A DNA stretch of 64,000 nt from Ga0077530 sp046293075 (GTDB taxonomy: Bacteria > Pseudomonadota > Alphaproteobacteria > Rhizobiales > Hyphomicrobiaceae). This document shows, piece by piece, positions 18,822 through 27,361 of the stretch (its first letter is position 1; every line of letters starts with the position of its first letter). The DNA lies in assembly GCA_046293075.1 (NCBI GenBank), contig JBKBPL010000002.1, forward strand, positions 186,001 through 250,000. Direction: 5' to 3'. The notes under the pieces were generated by a model. That model did not search any database, was not told where the DNA came from, and was given only the letters and a program-made list of their open reading frames with translations. Made by a program: the position numbers and the translations under genes.

Positions 18822-19430
18822 ATGCGTATCCTGCGAGTTCTGCCGATTGCGGTCGGCATGACGATGGCCGTGCTGACCGCAGCACCGGCGTCAGCAGATA
18901 CCGTCTATGGGTTCAGCGAAAGCTCACCGTACAAGGACAGCATCTCAGTCAATTCTTATCGCTCCCAACGCTCGAACCTTGGTGCAATGGACGCGCAACC
19001 ATCGAGGCGCGCCGAGCGTCGCCAAGGCCGCGAGCGCCGCGCGGGCGGCGTGCCCGGCGATGAGGATCGCACGCAGCGGCGTGCCTCGCGCCGAGGTGAC
19101 CGCGTCGCCTCGCTCGGCGACGTCTCGGGCATGAGTTGGGGTGGCGGCGGCGCACAGGGCGTTGCGTCATACTACTGGCAGCCCCAGCGCGTCGCCTCTG
19201 GCGGCTGGTTCAATCCGAATGCCTTGACGGCTGCCCACCGGACGCTGCCCTTCGGCACGCGCGTGCGGGTGACGCACCTTGGAAACGGCCGCTCGGTGGT
19301 GGTCCGCATCAATGACCGCGGTCCCTTTGTCAGGGGGCGCATCATCGATCTCTCGAGGGCGGCTGCCGGCGCCATCGGCATGCAGGGCCAGGGCCTCGCG
19401 CGCGTGCGCCTCGATGTTGTCGGCCGCTGA
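18822..19430 (+). CDS. RlpA-like double-psi beta-barrel protein, exported
   Basis: Secreted protein of 202 residues with a signal peptide (MRILRVLPIAVGMTMAVLTA, cleavage near APASA-D). After a 90-residue Arg-rich, low-complexity spacer comes a C-terminal DPBB domain: GVASYYWQPQ, SGGWFNPNALTAAHRTLPFG, VRINDRGPFVRGRIIDLS. This is the RlpA lytic-transglycosylase fold; the typical C-terminal SPOR domain is missing. The start at 18822 is fixed by CGGAGG at 18812-18817. Likely acts on septal or side-wall peptidoglycan in the periplasm. Enzymatic activity cannot be judged by eye. Confidence 0.85.
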   Translation: MRILRVLPIAVGMTMAVLTAAPASADTVYGFSESSPYKDSISVNSYRSQRSNLGAMDAQPSRRAERRQGRERRAGGVPGDEDRTQRRASRRGDRVASLGDVSGMSWGGGGAQGVASYYWQPQRVASGGWFNPNALTAAHRTLPFGTRVRVTHLGNGRSVVVRINDRGPFVRGRIIDLSRAAAGAIGMQGQGLARVRLDVVGR

Positions 19431-19613
19431 TCCGGGGCAGTCGACCGATCTGGAACGGCGCGCTCCGTGCGCGCCGTTTCCTTTCGGCCTTCTCACGAAA
19501 AGCTGATGCCGCCCTGAACTTGCATGGCTCCCAACGCGTCTCATCTGTACGCAGTGACCGAGGTGGCGGCCTCCCATGGAGCCGGAGGCGCCTGCGGCAG
19601 AGGAGTACACGCG

Positions 19614-19838
19614 ATGTTCGAGAGCGAGCTCGATGATCCGCAATGGCCGGCGCGGCAGCCGGCGCCCACGCTGACACTCGATGCGCAGGACGTGGCCACG
19701 CTCTCGACGCTCATGCGCGAGCTCAGGGACATCACCCAATCACGCGGCTCGTTTCGTGCGGCAAGCGCATTTCTCCGCCGGCTCGGCGCGGAAACCGAAG
19801 GCCCGCGCCTTGTGCCGGCGGACGCGCTCGACAGATGA
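19614..19838 (+). CDS. Hypothetical protein (74 aa)
   Basis: Small soluble protein starting at the ATG at 19614, which has an excellent AGAGGAG eight bases upstream. It is Asp/Glu-rich at the front (MFESELDDPQWPARQPAP) and then forms a likely helix pair (ATLSTLMRELRDITQSRGSF). No family is recognised. It sits between the RlpA-like and VOC genes on the same strand and could share their transcript. The good ribosome site is the main reason to accept it. Confidence 0.55.
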   Translation: MFESELDDPQWPARQPAPTLTLDAQDVATLSTLMRELRDITQSRGSFRAASAFLRRLGAETEGPRLVPADALDR

Positions 19839-19908
19839 CGCGCTTGGCCGCGCGCCCCACCACGCGCTACGCTCTCCCCGGAGAACAACTCAAACGGGAG
19901 GCACCGAT

Positions 19909-20292
19909 ATGGCGTCGTTCACCTGGGACCACATCCACCTGCGCAGTCCGGACCCCGAGGCCACGGCCGCCTTCTACGAGCGCATGTTCGGGGCCGAGGT
20001 CATCCGCACGATGCAGCAGGGCAAACCGCGCATCGACCTCAAGATCGGGGGCGCCAACGTGTTCATTGCGCCCGTAACGCCAGGGGATGGTGTTGCTGCG
20101 CCACCCAAGACGCCCTATCAGGGTCTCGATCACTTCGGATTGGCGGTGACCGACATCGACGCGGTCGTCGCGGACTTGAAGAAGAAGGGCGCCGAGTTCA
20201 CTATGGAGCCGAGCACCATTCGCCCTGGCGTGCGCATCGCCTTTCTGCGCGGCCCCGAAGGCGTGTCCATCGAACTGCTCGAGCGGCGTTGA
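19909..20292 (+). CDS. VOC (glyoxalase/bleomycin resistance) superfamily protein
   Basis: Protein of 127 residues with the paired beta-alpha-beta-beta-beta modules of the vicinal-oxygen-chelate fold. The first module begins WDHIHLRSPDPEATAAFYER and the second LDHFGLAVTDIDAVVADLKK; the C-terminal Glu of GVSIELLERR completes a possible metal site with the two His. Start at 19909 follows CGGGAGGC at 19894-19901. It could be a lactoylglutathione-lyase-like enzyme or a dioxygenase; the substrate is unknown. Confidence 0.85.
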   Translation: MASFTWDHIHLRSPDPEATAAFYERMFGAEVIRTMQQGKPRIDLKIGGANVFIAPVTPGDGVAAPPKTPYQGLDHFGLAVTDIDAVVADLKKKGAEFTMEPSTIRPGVRIAFLRGPEGVSIELLERR

Positions 20293-20324
20293 GCCCCGTC
20301 GGCGACAGCAACGCCGCCCTGAGT

Positions 20325-21041
20325 TCAGCAGCGTTGCTTGATCTCAAGCTCCAGTTCACGACGCACCTCCGCCGCGAGTGCGGCGACGCGCGCGCGATGG
20401 GCGGCGTCCATGCCCTCGACATCGCGGCTGAACGTGTCCATCGCCCATTGGAGTTCAGCCTCGGCAAAGCGGAGCCTGCCGCAGTCGAGCGTCCTGCGCA
20501 GCGCACGATAGGCGAAGAGGCGGGTGCCGTTCGCGAATTCTGCGGGCGTCGGCGCCCGCATCATCCAAGACAGGTTCGGGTCGGCAATCATCGCCCGCAG
20601 GACGGCGAGGCAGTCGACCCCGGTACCGCAGCGCGTGGTGTCCAGTTGGAGATCGCTTTCGGTCAGCGGGATCGGCGGCGACGGCGGCGGCCGCGCCGCG
20701 GGCGGCGCTGAAATGGCGAGATCCGGCGACGGCTTGGCTTTCGCCGCTGGCGGTCCAGCGGGCTTGACCACGCGCGGCTCGGCGGGCGCGGGGCGATGCG
20801 CAGGTGGGGGTGCCTTGTGGGCGGCTCTCACCGGCGGCTCGGCGCGATGCACCGTCGTGCTGCGGTCCCAGATATCCTTGAGCGAGAGCCGCTCTTGCTC
20901 TGCCTGGGCCTCGATGTCCCCCGTGTAGCGCTCAGGCGGCGGCTCCTGCGCGCACGCCGTCACACCGATGGCGATCAGAGCAGCGAGCGCAGCTCTGACG
21001 GCCTGTCGGCACGGAAATGTCAACGCAGATGGCAATGGCAT
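20325..21041 (-). CDS. Proline-rich putative lipoprotein, function unknown
   Basis: Protein of 238 residues with a basic head, hydrophobic stretch and a lipobox-like IGVTAC (Cys near residue 30), so probably a lipoprotein. Residues 60-125 are a Pro/Ala-rich spacer of the type that spans the periplasm. The C-terminal 110 residues are a helical domain with two Cys pairs (RCGTGVDCLAVLRAMI and TLDCGRLRFAEAELQW) and a final Cys. I do not recognise the family. It is convergent with the VOC gene. Its start region faces the end of the TonB-dependent receptor gene 96 bases away, on the same strand. Confidence 0.7.
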   Translation of the reverse strand: MPLPSALTFPCRQAVRAALAALIAIGVTACAQEPPPERYTGDIEAQAEQERLSLKDIWDRSTTVHRAEPPVRAAHKAPPPAHRPAPAEPRVVKPAGPPAAKAKPSPDLAISAPPAARPPPSPPIPLTESDLQLDTTRCGTGVDCLAVLRAMIADPNLSWMMRAPTPAEFANGTRLFAYRALRRTLDCGRLRFAEAELQWAMDTFSRDVEGMDAAHRARVAALAAEVRRELELEIKQRC

Positions 21042-21137
21042 CCCGGTCTATCCGGACGAAATGATCAATTCGTCCGTAAGGCTACGGGACAGCCATTAAG
21101 TCTCTCTTAACGCTGACGACACTCGGGGGCAGCCCGG

Positions 21138-23330
21138 TCAGTTGTATCTCACCACGCCATAGAGGCGGATCGACCGGCCGGGCTGGAGCACCTCGTCCTT
21201 CTTGAAGGAGACGTGATTGCGCACGTCCTCGTCGAGCAGGTTCTCGCCCCTGAGCCCGATCGTCATGCGCGGCGAGATCCGTCCGCTCTCGGGCTCGAGG
21301 GCGAATGTGTACGAGAGGTCGGCATTGAGCAGAGTGTAGCTGTCGGTCGGCGTGTCCTTGGCATCGTCACCGGCGACCTTGTCCTGATCGAAGGCGTGCA
21401 GCGCGAAGAGGCGGGCGAGCCAGTTTGCGTCGCGGTAGTAGATGCCGGCACCCAGGCGGTGCGGCGGGATGCGTGGCACATAGCCGCCGCCGCTGAACTT
21501 CGCCTGGACGAAGTCGTACTGGCCCTCGAACCCGATGACGCCGCGGCCGAGGGCGAAGGCATCCCACTGGGCTGACAGCTCCACGCCGCTGAAGGTCGCA
21601 TTACGCTGCGAGAACACAGCCTGGTCCAACTCGTCCTCCAGGCCGCACGTATCAATCGTATCGCCACAGCCGACACCAGTGAACCGCTTGAAGATAAAGT
21701 TCTGGAATCGGGTAGCGAAGGCGGTCGCATCGAAGCGCACTGCACCCCGCGAACGCTTGAGCCCGAACTCGATGGTCTCTGCCTGCTCAATCTTCAGATC
21801 CGGATTTCCGATCTCGAACGTGCCCGTTGCCTCATGCACGCCTTTCGAGAACAGCTCGGCCACATCTGGCGCGCGCTCCGAGTATTGACCCGTGAGCCGC
21901 GCGACGACGCCGAGCGGCAGTTCATAGAGTAGACCGAGGCTCGCGCTTTTCGGCGCGAAGGAGCGACGCGCCTCGAACGGCACCAGCGGGTCTATCGGAT
22001 CACTCAGATCGACGCCTGTGCCACGGCTCCGCGCGCTCTCGATGCGTCCCGCGGCCTGCAGACGGAACGCTCGTGTCAACTGGACTTCCTCGAACAGGAA
22101 GGCGGCGACGCTTTCCGAGCGCGCCGCCGGATCGATGAGCCCATCGACCGGCTCATCGACGCCAAATCCGCGAACGCGCTTGTTCCCCCACTGAACGCCA
22201 GCGGCGCCGCGCAACTCGCCGACCGCAGTCTGCACAGCCTGATGCTGTACCTCGAGGCGCGCCTCGTTCTCGCGGTTCGTGAAGCGCGTCCCGATGGTAT
22301 CCTGGCCCTCGTCCGCATCGAATACGACCTCGTTGTGGCCGTAGCGCGTATTGCCCAGCCAATAACGTATCGCCTCGATGCCGTAGTCGTTCACCCGCCA
22401 TTCGCCGCGCGACTGGATCTTCTCCTGTCGCAGGTCGATCCGTGGTCGATGGTCCTCGGCCTCCGCGCCGGGAATGCCGTACAAACTGTTGAAGCGTGTG
22501 TAGGAGACCCCGACAAAGCCACGCTCGCCGACAATCGACGCACCAAGCGAATAGCCTGAGCTTTCGACGAAGGAGTTGGCCTGCCGGCCGCGCGGCGTAT
22601 CGTAGTCCTCCGCCTGCCGGCGGAAGGCATCGGCGTAGAGCACGAGGTTGCCGGCGCCCATCGTGACTTTGAAACCGCCGTCATGGCCGCTATCAACTGA
22701 GTTGAGGCCGCCCTTGAGCACGGCGCTGAAACCGTCCTTGGGCATGCCCTGCGGGATGCGCTCGTTCGCAACATCGACAACGCCGCCGATCGCCTGCGAC
22801 CCATAGCGCAGCGTTGCCGGTCCACGAATGATCTCGATGCGCTCGGCCGCGAAGGGGTCGATGGGTACGGCATGATCCTCCGAGAGCGCCGACACGTCAT
22901 GTGAGCCGATGCCGTTCTCCTGCACGCGCACGCGATAGGTGTCGAGACCGCGAATGATCGGGCGGCTCGCCCCGGGCGCGAACGTCGAGGCCGCGATGCC
23001 GGGACGCAGGGCCGTGACGTCGCCGATGTTGGCTGCGGGAAGCGCTTCGATTTCCGGCGCGGCCATGACCGTCACGGGCACGAACGCATCCTCGTCGATG
23101 ATGAGCGTGCCTGGAGCTGGCGCCCGCAGGGTTGCGGGCTCATCCGGGACTGCTGCCGTCGTCGGGCGTGGTGCCGGCGCCGGGCGCGGCCGCTGGATCG
23201 GGCTCGGCGACGTCACCACAATGCCGGGAAGCTGGATCTGCGCCACGGCGTCCCCCCCGAGCAGAACGACCGCCGCCACCCCAACCATCGCCCGGCGCAA
23301 TCCCCCATGCAGCCGCCATCTCATCTTCAT
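21138..23330 (-). CDS. TonB-dependent outer-membrane receptor, ZnuD-like
   Basis: Outer-membrane 22-strand barrel with plug, about 730 residues. A signal peptide ends near DAVA-Q and is followed by an unusual Pro-rich linker (residues 20-55). The plug domain includes RPIIRGLDTYRVRVQENGIG, DVSALSEDHAVPIDPFAAER and EIIRGPATLRYGSQAIGGVV. The barrel ends in the aromatic-terminal VRYN. The D-H pair after V-S-A-L-S and the C-terminal phrase RIPPHRLGAGIYYRD resemble ZnuD zinc receptors, so zinc is the best guess at substrate. Regulation fits: a Zur-like palindrome lies just upstream, shared with a divergent tonB-family gene. Start is uncertain among ATGs at 23345, 23330 and 23324; I take 23330. Confidence 0.87.
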   Translation of the reverse strand: MKMRWRLHGGLRRAMVGVAAVVLLGGDAVAQIQLPGIVVTSPSPIQRPRPAPAPRPTTAAVPDEPATLRAPAPGTLIIDEDAFVPVTVMAAPEIEALPAANIGDVTALRPGIAASTFAPGASRPIIRGLDTYRVRVQENGIGSHDVSALSEDHAVPIDPFAAERIEIIRGPATLRYGSQAIGGVVDVANERIPQGMPKDGFSAVLKGGLNSVDSGHDGGFKVTMGAGNLVLYADAFRRQAEDYDTPRGRQANSFVESSGYSLGASIVGERGFVGVSYTRFNSLYGIPGAEAEDHRPRIDLRQEKIQSRGEWRVNDYGIEAIRYWLGNTRYGHNEVVFDADEGQDTIGTRFTNRENEARLEVQHQAVQTAVGELRGAAGVQWGNKRVRGFGVDEPVDGLIDPAARSESVAAFLFEEVQLTRAFRLQAAGRIESARSRGTGVDLSDPIDPLVPFEARRSFAPKSASLGLLYELPLGVVARLTGQYSERAPDVAELFSKGVHEATGTFEIGNPDLKIEQAETIEFGLKRSRGAVRFDATAFATRFQNFIFKRFTGVGCGDTIDTCGLEDELDQAVFSQRNATFSGVELSAQWDAFALGRGVIGFEGQYDFVQAKFSGGGYVPRIPPHRLGAGIYYRDANWLARLFALHAFDQDKVAGDDAKDTPTDSYTLLNADLSYTFALEPESGRISPRMTIGLRGENLLDEDVRNHVSFKKDEVLQPGRSIRLYGVVRYN

Positions 23331-23353
23331 CCCCCTCGCTCTCATTGGTAGGC

Positions 23354-23379
23354 TATAACATCACTGTTATAATGTAACG
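23354..23379. promoter_or_regulatory. Predicted Zur (or Fur-family) operator between divergent genes
   Basis: TATAACA (23354-23360), four bases, then TGTTATA (23365-23371) form a perfect 7-bp inverted repeat. Overlapping it, TGTTATAATGTAACG (23365-23379) resembles the proteobacterial Zur box (TGTTATA-N-TATAACA style). It sits about 25 bases from the receptor start on the minus strand and about 35 from the TonB gene on the plus strand, so it can repress both when zinc is plentiful. The factor is inferred from the sequence and the ZnuD-like neighbour; Fur is less likely because GATAAT-type hexamers are absent. Confidence 0.6.
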
Positions 23380-23415
23380 CCTAGGGCAATCACCTTGGTG
23401 CGGCAAGAGGCGGCG

Positions 23416-24672
23416 ATGGCAGATCGACACGCGCGCGGCATAGTTCCAGATCGCCTGTGGCCAGACGAGCACGCCGGTTCGAGCCCTGGCCAATCTGCCG
23501 CGCGCGCCTGGGCCCCCTTGATCGGCACCAGCGGACATGGTGGAGAGCAGCAATTGTTCCGCGCATGGCGGCACGAGATGACGGACAACGCCCCACAGCC
23601 GCTGCTTTCCCTGCTCGGCGATCATCGCCCGACGCGCATCGATAACGCGTCGGAGCAAAGCGGGGGCGCGACGAGCAAGCTGCTGCAGCTCGCCCCTCGA
23701 CCGATGCCCGTGGATGAGGCGTCGAGCGAGGGCGCATACGCGCCTGCATCGCTGCCACTCCCACCTGCCGATCCCGCATCCGCGCCGACGTCGTCGGCCC
23801 GCGATCCCATCCACATCACGGCGTCACTTGTCGCGGCCTGGGGCGCGCATCTGCTCGTGTTGTTTTCGCTCATCTCCGTGCCGGCGCCGCAGTATGGCGG
23901 CGGCGGCAACGGTCAGGATGCGATCAGCGTTTCGATCATCCCGGCAACCGCCCTCGTCGCGCGCGAGCCGGTTTCCGACACCAGCGCGCAGTCGGCTCTC
24001 GCACCGATGGCTCCCGAGACGGGCGAGGATGTTGTCGAGAGCACGACGGCGCGGGAAGACGCTCGGCCGCCCGACGAGGCGCGCGAGCGCCCAGCCGACG
24101 AACCCGCCGAGCCCGATGAACGACTGGCTGCACCGGCCGAGCAGGCGCCGGAAGTCGTCGCGGAGCCAGCGCCCAAGCCCACCCGCCCGCCAACACCACC
24201 CGAGGACACAAAGGTCGCCGCCGTCGAGCCGCCGCCGGCGCCGGACCTGCCTGAGACAGATGAGCCGCCGCCTGAGCATGAGCCGGCCCAGCCGCGGCCT
24301 GAGGCGCGCACGGCCGGCGGGGAGACATCGATCGGCTCGGCCGCTGATCATTCAGCGCAGGCGGCTGCAGCAAACGCCAGCCACGGTCAGCTCTTGGAGT
24401 ATGGCCTCGCCGTTCAGGCAGCCTTGCTCGCGGTGGATCAGCGCGAAGCCAAAGCGCGCCTCTCTGCCGCCAGAGCCAAGGGGACGGTCGTCTTGAAGCT
24501 GGTCCTCGACCGCAACGGCGCGCTCGCCCGGGTCGAGGTCGTGACGTCGAGCGGCAACCCCAGGCTTGACGAGGTTGCCCTGCTCCTGACCCGCCGCGCT
24601 GCGTTTCCGGCGCCGCCACCCGAGCTCGCAACGGCCGAGCTCGCCTACACGGCTCCCGTCCGATTCCGGTGA
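23416..24672 (+). CDS. TonB-family energy transducer with long N-terminal extension
   Basis: Protein of 418 residues. A single hydrophobic segment (LVAAWGAHLLVLFSLISVP) lies near residues 138-157, followed by a long Pro/Glu/Ala spacer to residue 320 and a C-terminal TonB domain (GTVVLKLVLDRNGALARVEV, then SGNPRLDEVALLLTRRAAFP). The about 135 cytoplasmic residues before the membrane segment are unusual; typical TonB proteins have about 10-30. Internal starts such as the ATG at 23578 would shorten this. I chose the ATG at 23416, preceded by AGAGGCGG; TTG at 23395 is another option. It is divergent from the ZnuD-like receptor across a Zur-like box and likely energises it together with ExbB/ExbD, which are not in this window. 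Confidence 0.85.
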   Translation: MADRHARGIVPDRLWPDEHAGSSPGQSAARAWAPLIGTSGHGGEQQLFRAWRHEMTDNAPQPLLSLLGDHRPTRIDNASEQSGGATSKLLQLAPRPMPVDEASSEGAYAPASLPLPPADPASAPTSSARDPIHITASLVAAWGAHLLVLFSLISVPAPQYGGGGNGQDAISVSIIPATALVAREPVSDTSAQSALAPMAPETGEDVVESTTAREDARPPDEARERPADEPAEPDERLAAPAEQAPEVVAEPAPKPTRPPTPPEDTKVAAVEPPPAPDLPETDEPPPEHEPAQPRPEARTAGGETSIGSAADHSAQAAAANASHGQLLEYGLAVQAALLAVDQREAKARLSAARAKGTVVLKLVLDRNGALARVEVVTSSGNPRLDEVALLLTRRAAFPAPPPELATAELAYTAPVRFR

Positions 24673-24904
24673 CGCTCAGGCTCGGCTGTCGGGCCATGCT
24701 GCACCGCAAAATGCGCTCTCTCGCTTTTCACTTGGTCGGCCGCTAAACTTCATAGGCTCGTGAAGGCGGCAGCTGAACCTCCGGCGGGCGCACGCAATAA
24801 CCACGCGGCACAAGAGCCCTCCCTTGTAACACACACAGGACGAATAGGCCTCGCATGGGTCTGCTGCCGGTTCTCTCGAAGCGGAGTTGCGCGCGCGCGT
24901 GCCG

Positions 24905-26770
24905 ATGCCTGCATCGCATTCGGGCGCACCGCCAATGAGCACGCCGGGCGCCGGGACCTCCGATGCGTCCAAGCCGGCACCTGCCGCGCAAGCGTCGAGC
25001 TTCGATCTCGACTGGCGCGTGATCCGCGCCTTCACGCATTTCGCGGGAGGCTTCTGGCGCGGTGAGGGTGCGCGCCGCGCCTGGGCCCTCACGATCGCGC
25101 TCGCCGTCTGCCTCCTTCTCAGCACGGCGGCAACGGTCGTGCTCACACACTGGACCCGCTGGTTCTTTGATGCGCTGGAGCGGCGCGACGCCACCGCCCT
25201 TTGGCAGTCAGTCACGCTCTTCGCGCTCATCATCGCTTCAATGGCCGGGATCGGCGTCGGTATCGTGCTGACGCGGGAACGGCTGCAGGTGCACTGGCGC
25301 GCCTGGATCGTCGGCGAGGTGGTCTCGCGCTGGCTCTCGGAGCGGCGCTTCTATCATCTGGCGCGGACCGGCACGCAGCCGGCCAACCCCGAGTATCGCA
25401 TCGCCGACGACTCGCGTTGGGCGAGCGAGCCACTGGTCGATCTCGGTATCGGCCTCGTTACAGCGACCGTTTCGGCCGCGGCGTTCATCTCCATTCTCTG
25501 GTCGGTCGGCGGCTCATACACGCTCTCAGTCGGCGCAACGGAGCTCACCATTCCCGCCTATATGGTGCTGCTGGCCCTCGCCTACGGCATCGTCGGCTCG
25601 CTGCTCACCATGTGGATCGGCCGGCGGCTCGTGGGCTTCGTCGGACGCAAGAATGAAGCCGAAGGCGACTTCCGCTTTGCGCTGATGCGCCTGCGCGACA
25701 ATGCCGAGAGCGTCGCCATGATGAGGGGCGAGCAAAGCGAGCGGCGCATTATCGCGCGCATCTACGACACGGTCGTTCGGCGCTGGCTCCGCATCGTCCA
25801 GCAGCATGGCCGGCTCACATGGATCACGAACGCCATTGGGCCGATGACGCCGATCGTGCCTCTGCTCTTCGCGGCACCAAAGTACCTGCGCGGCGAACTG
25901 ACACTCGGCGAGGTGACGCAACTCGCGGCGGCTTTTGCGCAGGTGCAGATGGCCATCTCCTGGGTCGTCGACAACTTCAGCCGCATTGCCGAATGGTACG
26001 CCTCCGCCCGCCGTGTCATGGACATGGTGGATGCCTGCGCGGGAATCGACCGGCACCGCGGGGCCGGCCCCGGAGGCATCGAGATCACGCCATCGCCGAG
26101 CGAAGGCCTCTCGCTCGAAGGGGTCGCGGTCCATGACCCGGCCGGCCGCCCCATCGTTGCCCGTGCCGATCTGATGGTTCCGCCGGCAACATCGGTCTCG
26201 ATCGCAGGCGATACGAGTTCTGGCAAGACGGCGCTGGTCCGGGCCATCGCGGGACTTTGGCAGGACGGTCATGGCACCGTCCGCATCGGCAAGCACGCAC
26301 GCGTCATGATCGCCCCACAACAGGGCTATCTGCCGCTCGCGACGCTGCGCGAGGCGCTGATCTATCCGGCTGAAGGCACACCGCGTGCCGACGACGAGAT
26401 CGCCGCCGCCCTCGGCGCCGCCGGGCTGGCTCACCTGACCGATAAGCTCGACGAGGGCGGCCGATGGGATCAGTCGCTCTCCGCCGGCGAGCGCCAGCGC
26501 ATCGCGATCGCGCGCCTCCTCCTGCACCGTCCGGATGTCATCATCCTCGACGATGCCATGACCGCCCTCGACGAGAGCGCGCGCGCCCATCTTCTCGCGG
26601 CTCTGCGCGAATCGTTGCCGGAGGCGGCGATCCTCAACGTCGGCCAGTCGCCCCGCGCGCTCCCTGGCGCCGGCCGCGCGCTCAAGCTGGAGCGGCAAGC
26701 CGGCGGCAGCGTGGTCGGTGAGCAGCCGCAGCCCTTCGATGCCAAGCGCCCTGTCACCGCCGAATTATAA
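24905..26770 (+). CDS. ABC transporter, fused membrane and ATPase domains (SbmA/YddA-like), with altered catalytic residues
   Basis: Half-transporter of about 620 residues. The N-terminal half has six hydrophobic segments of the ABC_membrane_2 (SbmA/BacA, ABCD) type, with RRLVGFVGRKNEAEGDFRFA and RDNAESVAMMRGE. The C-terminal ATPase has Walker A GDTSSGKTALVR, Q-loop APQQGYLPLATLREAL and signature LSAGERQRIAIARLLL. Two residues differ from the norm: Walker B reads VIILDDAMTALDE (Asp where the catalytic Glu of LDEATSALD stands), and the switch His of the V-G-H-R motif is Gln (LNVGQSPRAL). Hydrolysis may be slow or lost. Start is uncertain (24887, 24905 or 24935). It follows the TonB gene by 232 bases on the same strand; a shared function with zinc uptake is only possible. 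Members carry peptides, vitamin B12-like compounds or fatty acids. Confidence 0.85.
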   Translation: MPASHSGAPPMSTPGAGTSDASKPAPAAQASSFDLDWRVIRAFTHFAGGFWRGEGARRAWALTIALAVCLLLSTAATVVLTHWTRWFFDALERRDATALWQSVTLFALIIASMAGIGVGIVLTRERLQVHWRAWIVGEVVSRWLSERRFYHLARTGTQPANPEYRIADDSRWASEPLVDLGIGLVTATVSAAAFISILWSVGGSYTLSVGATELTIPAYMVLLALAYGIVGSLLTMWIGRRLVGFVGRKNEAEGDFRFALMRLRDNAESVAMMRGEQSERRIIARIYDTVVRRWLRIVQQHGRLTWITNAIGPMTPIVPLLFAAPKYLRGELTLGEVTQLAAAFAQVQMAISWVVDNFSRIAEWYASARRVMDMVDACAGIDRHRGAGPGGIEITPSPSEGLSLEGVAVHDPAGRPIVARADLMVPPATSVSIAGDTSSGKTALVRAIAGLWQDGHGTVRIGKHARVMIAPQQGYLPLATLREALIYPAEGTPRADDEIAAALGAAGLAHLTDKLDEGGRWDQSLSAGERQRIAIARLLLHRPDVIILDDAMTALDESARAHLLAALRESLPEAAILNVGQSPRALPGAGRALKLERQAGGSVVGEQPQPFDAKRPVTAEL

Positions 26771-27049
26771 TCTCGGTCGCGACGCACTCAGATCTTGCGA
26801 ACATAAATACTTATTCATCCGAACCGCTTGATTCGGCACCGCGCTCCCGCGCCCCCTGAATATTTTGCAACAAGACGCTCGGCGATTTCATGGATTATGC
26901 ATGTCTGCGTTGCGTAATTATTCCTTCGGAGAATGAATCGCAGTACGGACTCGACTTTGTTCTTGCCGGGCGCCCTTGGATGCATGTAGAGCGCTCGCGT
27001 CGCGCATGGGGATGCGCGCACACTTCGGAAAAGACCTGTGGAGGTTTGA

Positions 27050-27253
27050 ATGACCCGTATGCTTGCGGCTCTCGGCACGGCCGGCCTTGTCGCGCTCGCT
27101 TCGGCGATGCCGGCTGCTTCTGCACCCGTCAGCTTCTCGCCCCTCGCGGGCGTCTCTCAGTCGGACGTGTCCACGGCCGCCGACAAGAAGCCGGCAAAGA
27201 AGAAGACCGCAAAGAAGAAGGCCCCCAAGAAGGCTGCTGCCAAGAAGTCGTGA
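27050..27253 (+). CDS. Small exported Lys/Ala-rich protein
   Basis: Predicted protein of 67 residues with a clear signal peptide (MTRMLAALGTAGLVALASAM, cleavage near AASA) and a mature part ending in KKPAKKKTAKKKAPKKAAAK, which resembles a histone H1 tail. GGAGG five bases before the ATG at 27050 supports the start. The 279-base region upstream is relatively AT-rich and presumably contains its promoter. A polycation of this type in the periplasm could bind lipopolysaccharide, peptidoglycan teichoic-like polymers or DNA, but no function is known to me. A group of palindromes follows, and the first T-tailed terminator is at 27457. Confidence 0.7.
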   Translation: MTRMLAALGTAGLVALASAMPAASAPVSFSPLAGVSQSDVSTAADKKPAKKKTAKKKAPKKAAAKKS

Positions 27254-27259
27254 TCGGCC

Positions 27260-27336
27260 CTAGTGTGGTGATTCCGAAGTCCGCACCACCTCGCGGTAGG
27301 TGTCGGAGGCGGACTTCGGAATCTAAACCACACTAG
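27260..27336. repeat. 77-bp nested palindrome with CTAG ends, MITE-like
   Basis: The ends are perfect inverted repeats, CTAGTGTGGT (27260-27269) and ACCACACTAG (27327-27336). Inside them ATTCCGAAGTCCGC (27271-27284) pairs perfectly with GCGGACTTCGGAAT (27309-27322), and at the centre CACCT (27287-27291) pairs with AGGTG (27298-27302). The whole folds into one long hairpin and is bounded by CTAG, as expected of a palindromic intergenic element or a miniature transposable element with a CTAG target. It encodes nothing. I see no second copy in the window. Confidence 0.75.
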
Positions 27337-27361
27337 AAACATAGGCTTGCTCGTGTCCTTT

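Noticed and set aside
26815..27078. 87-codon minus-strand open frame before the small exported-protein gene
   Set aside because: No family, poor start context, and it overlaps the better supported plus-strand gene and its ribosome site.
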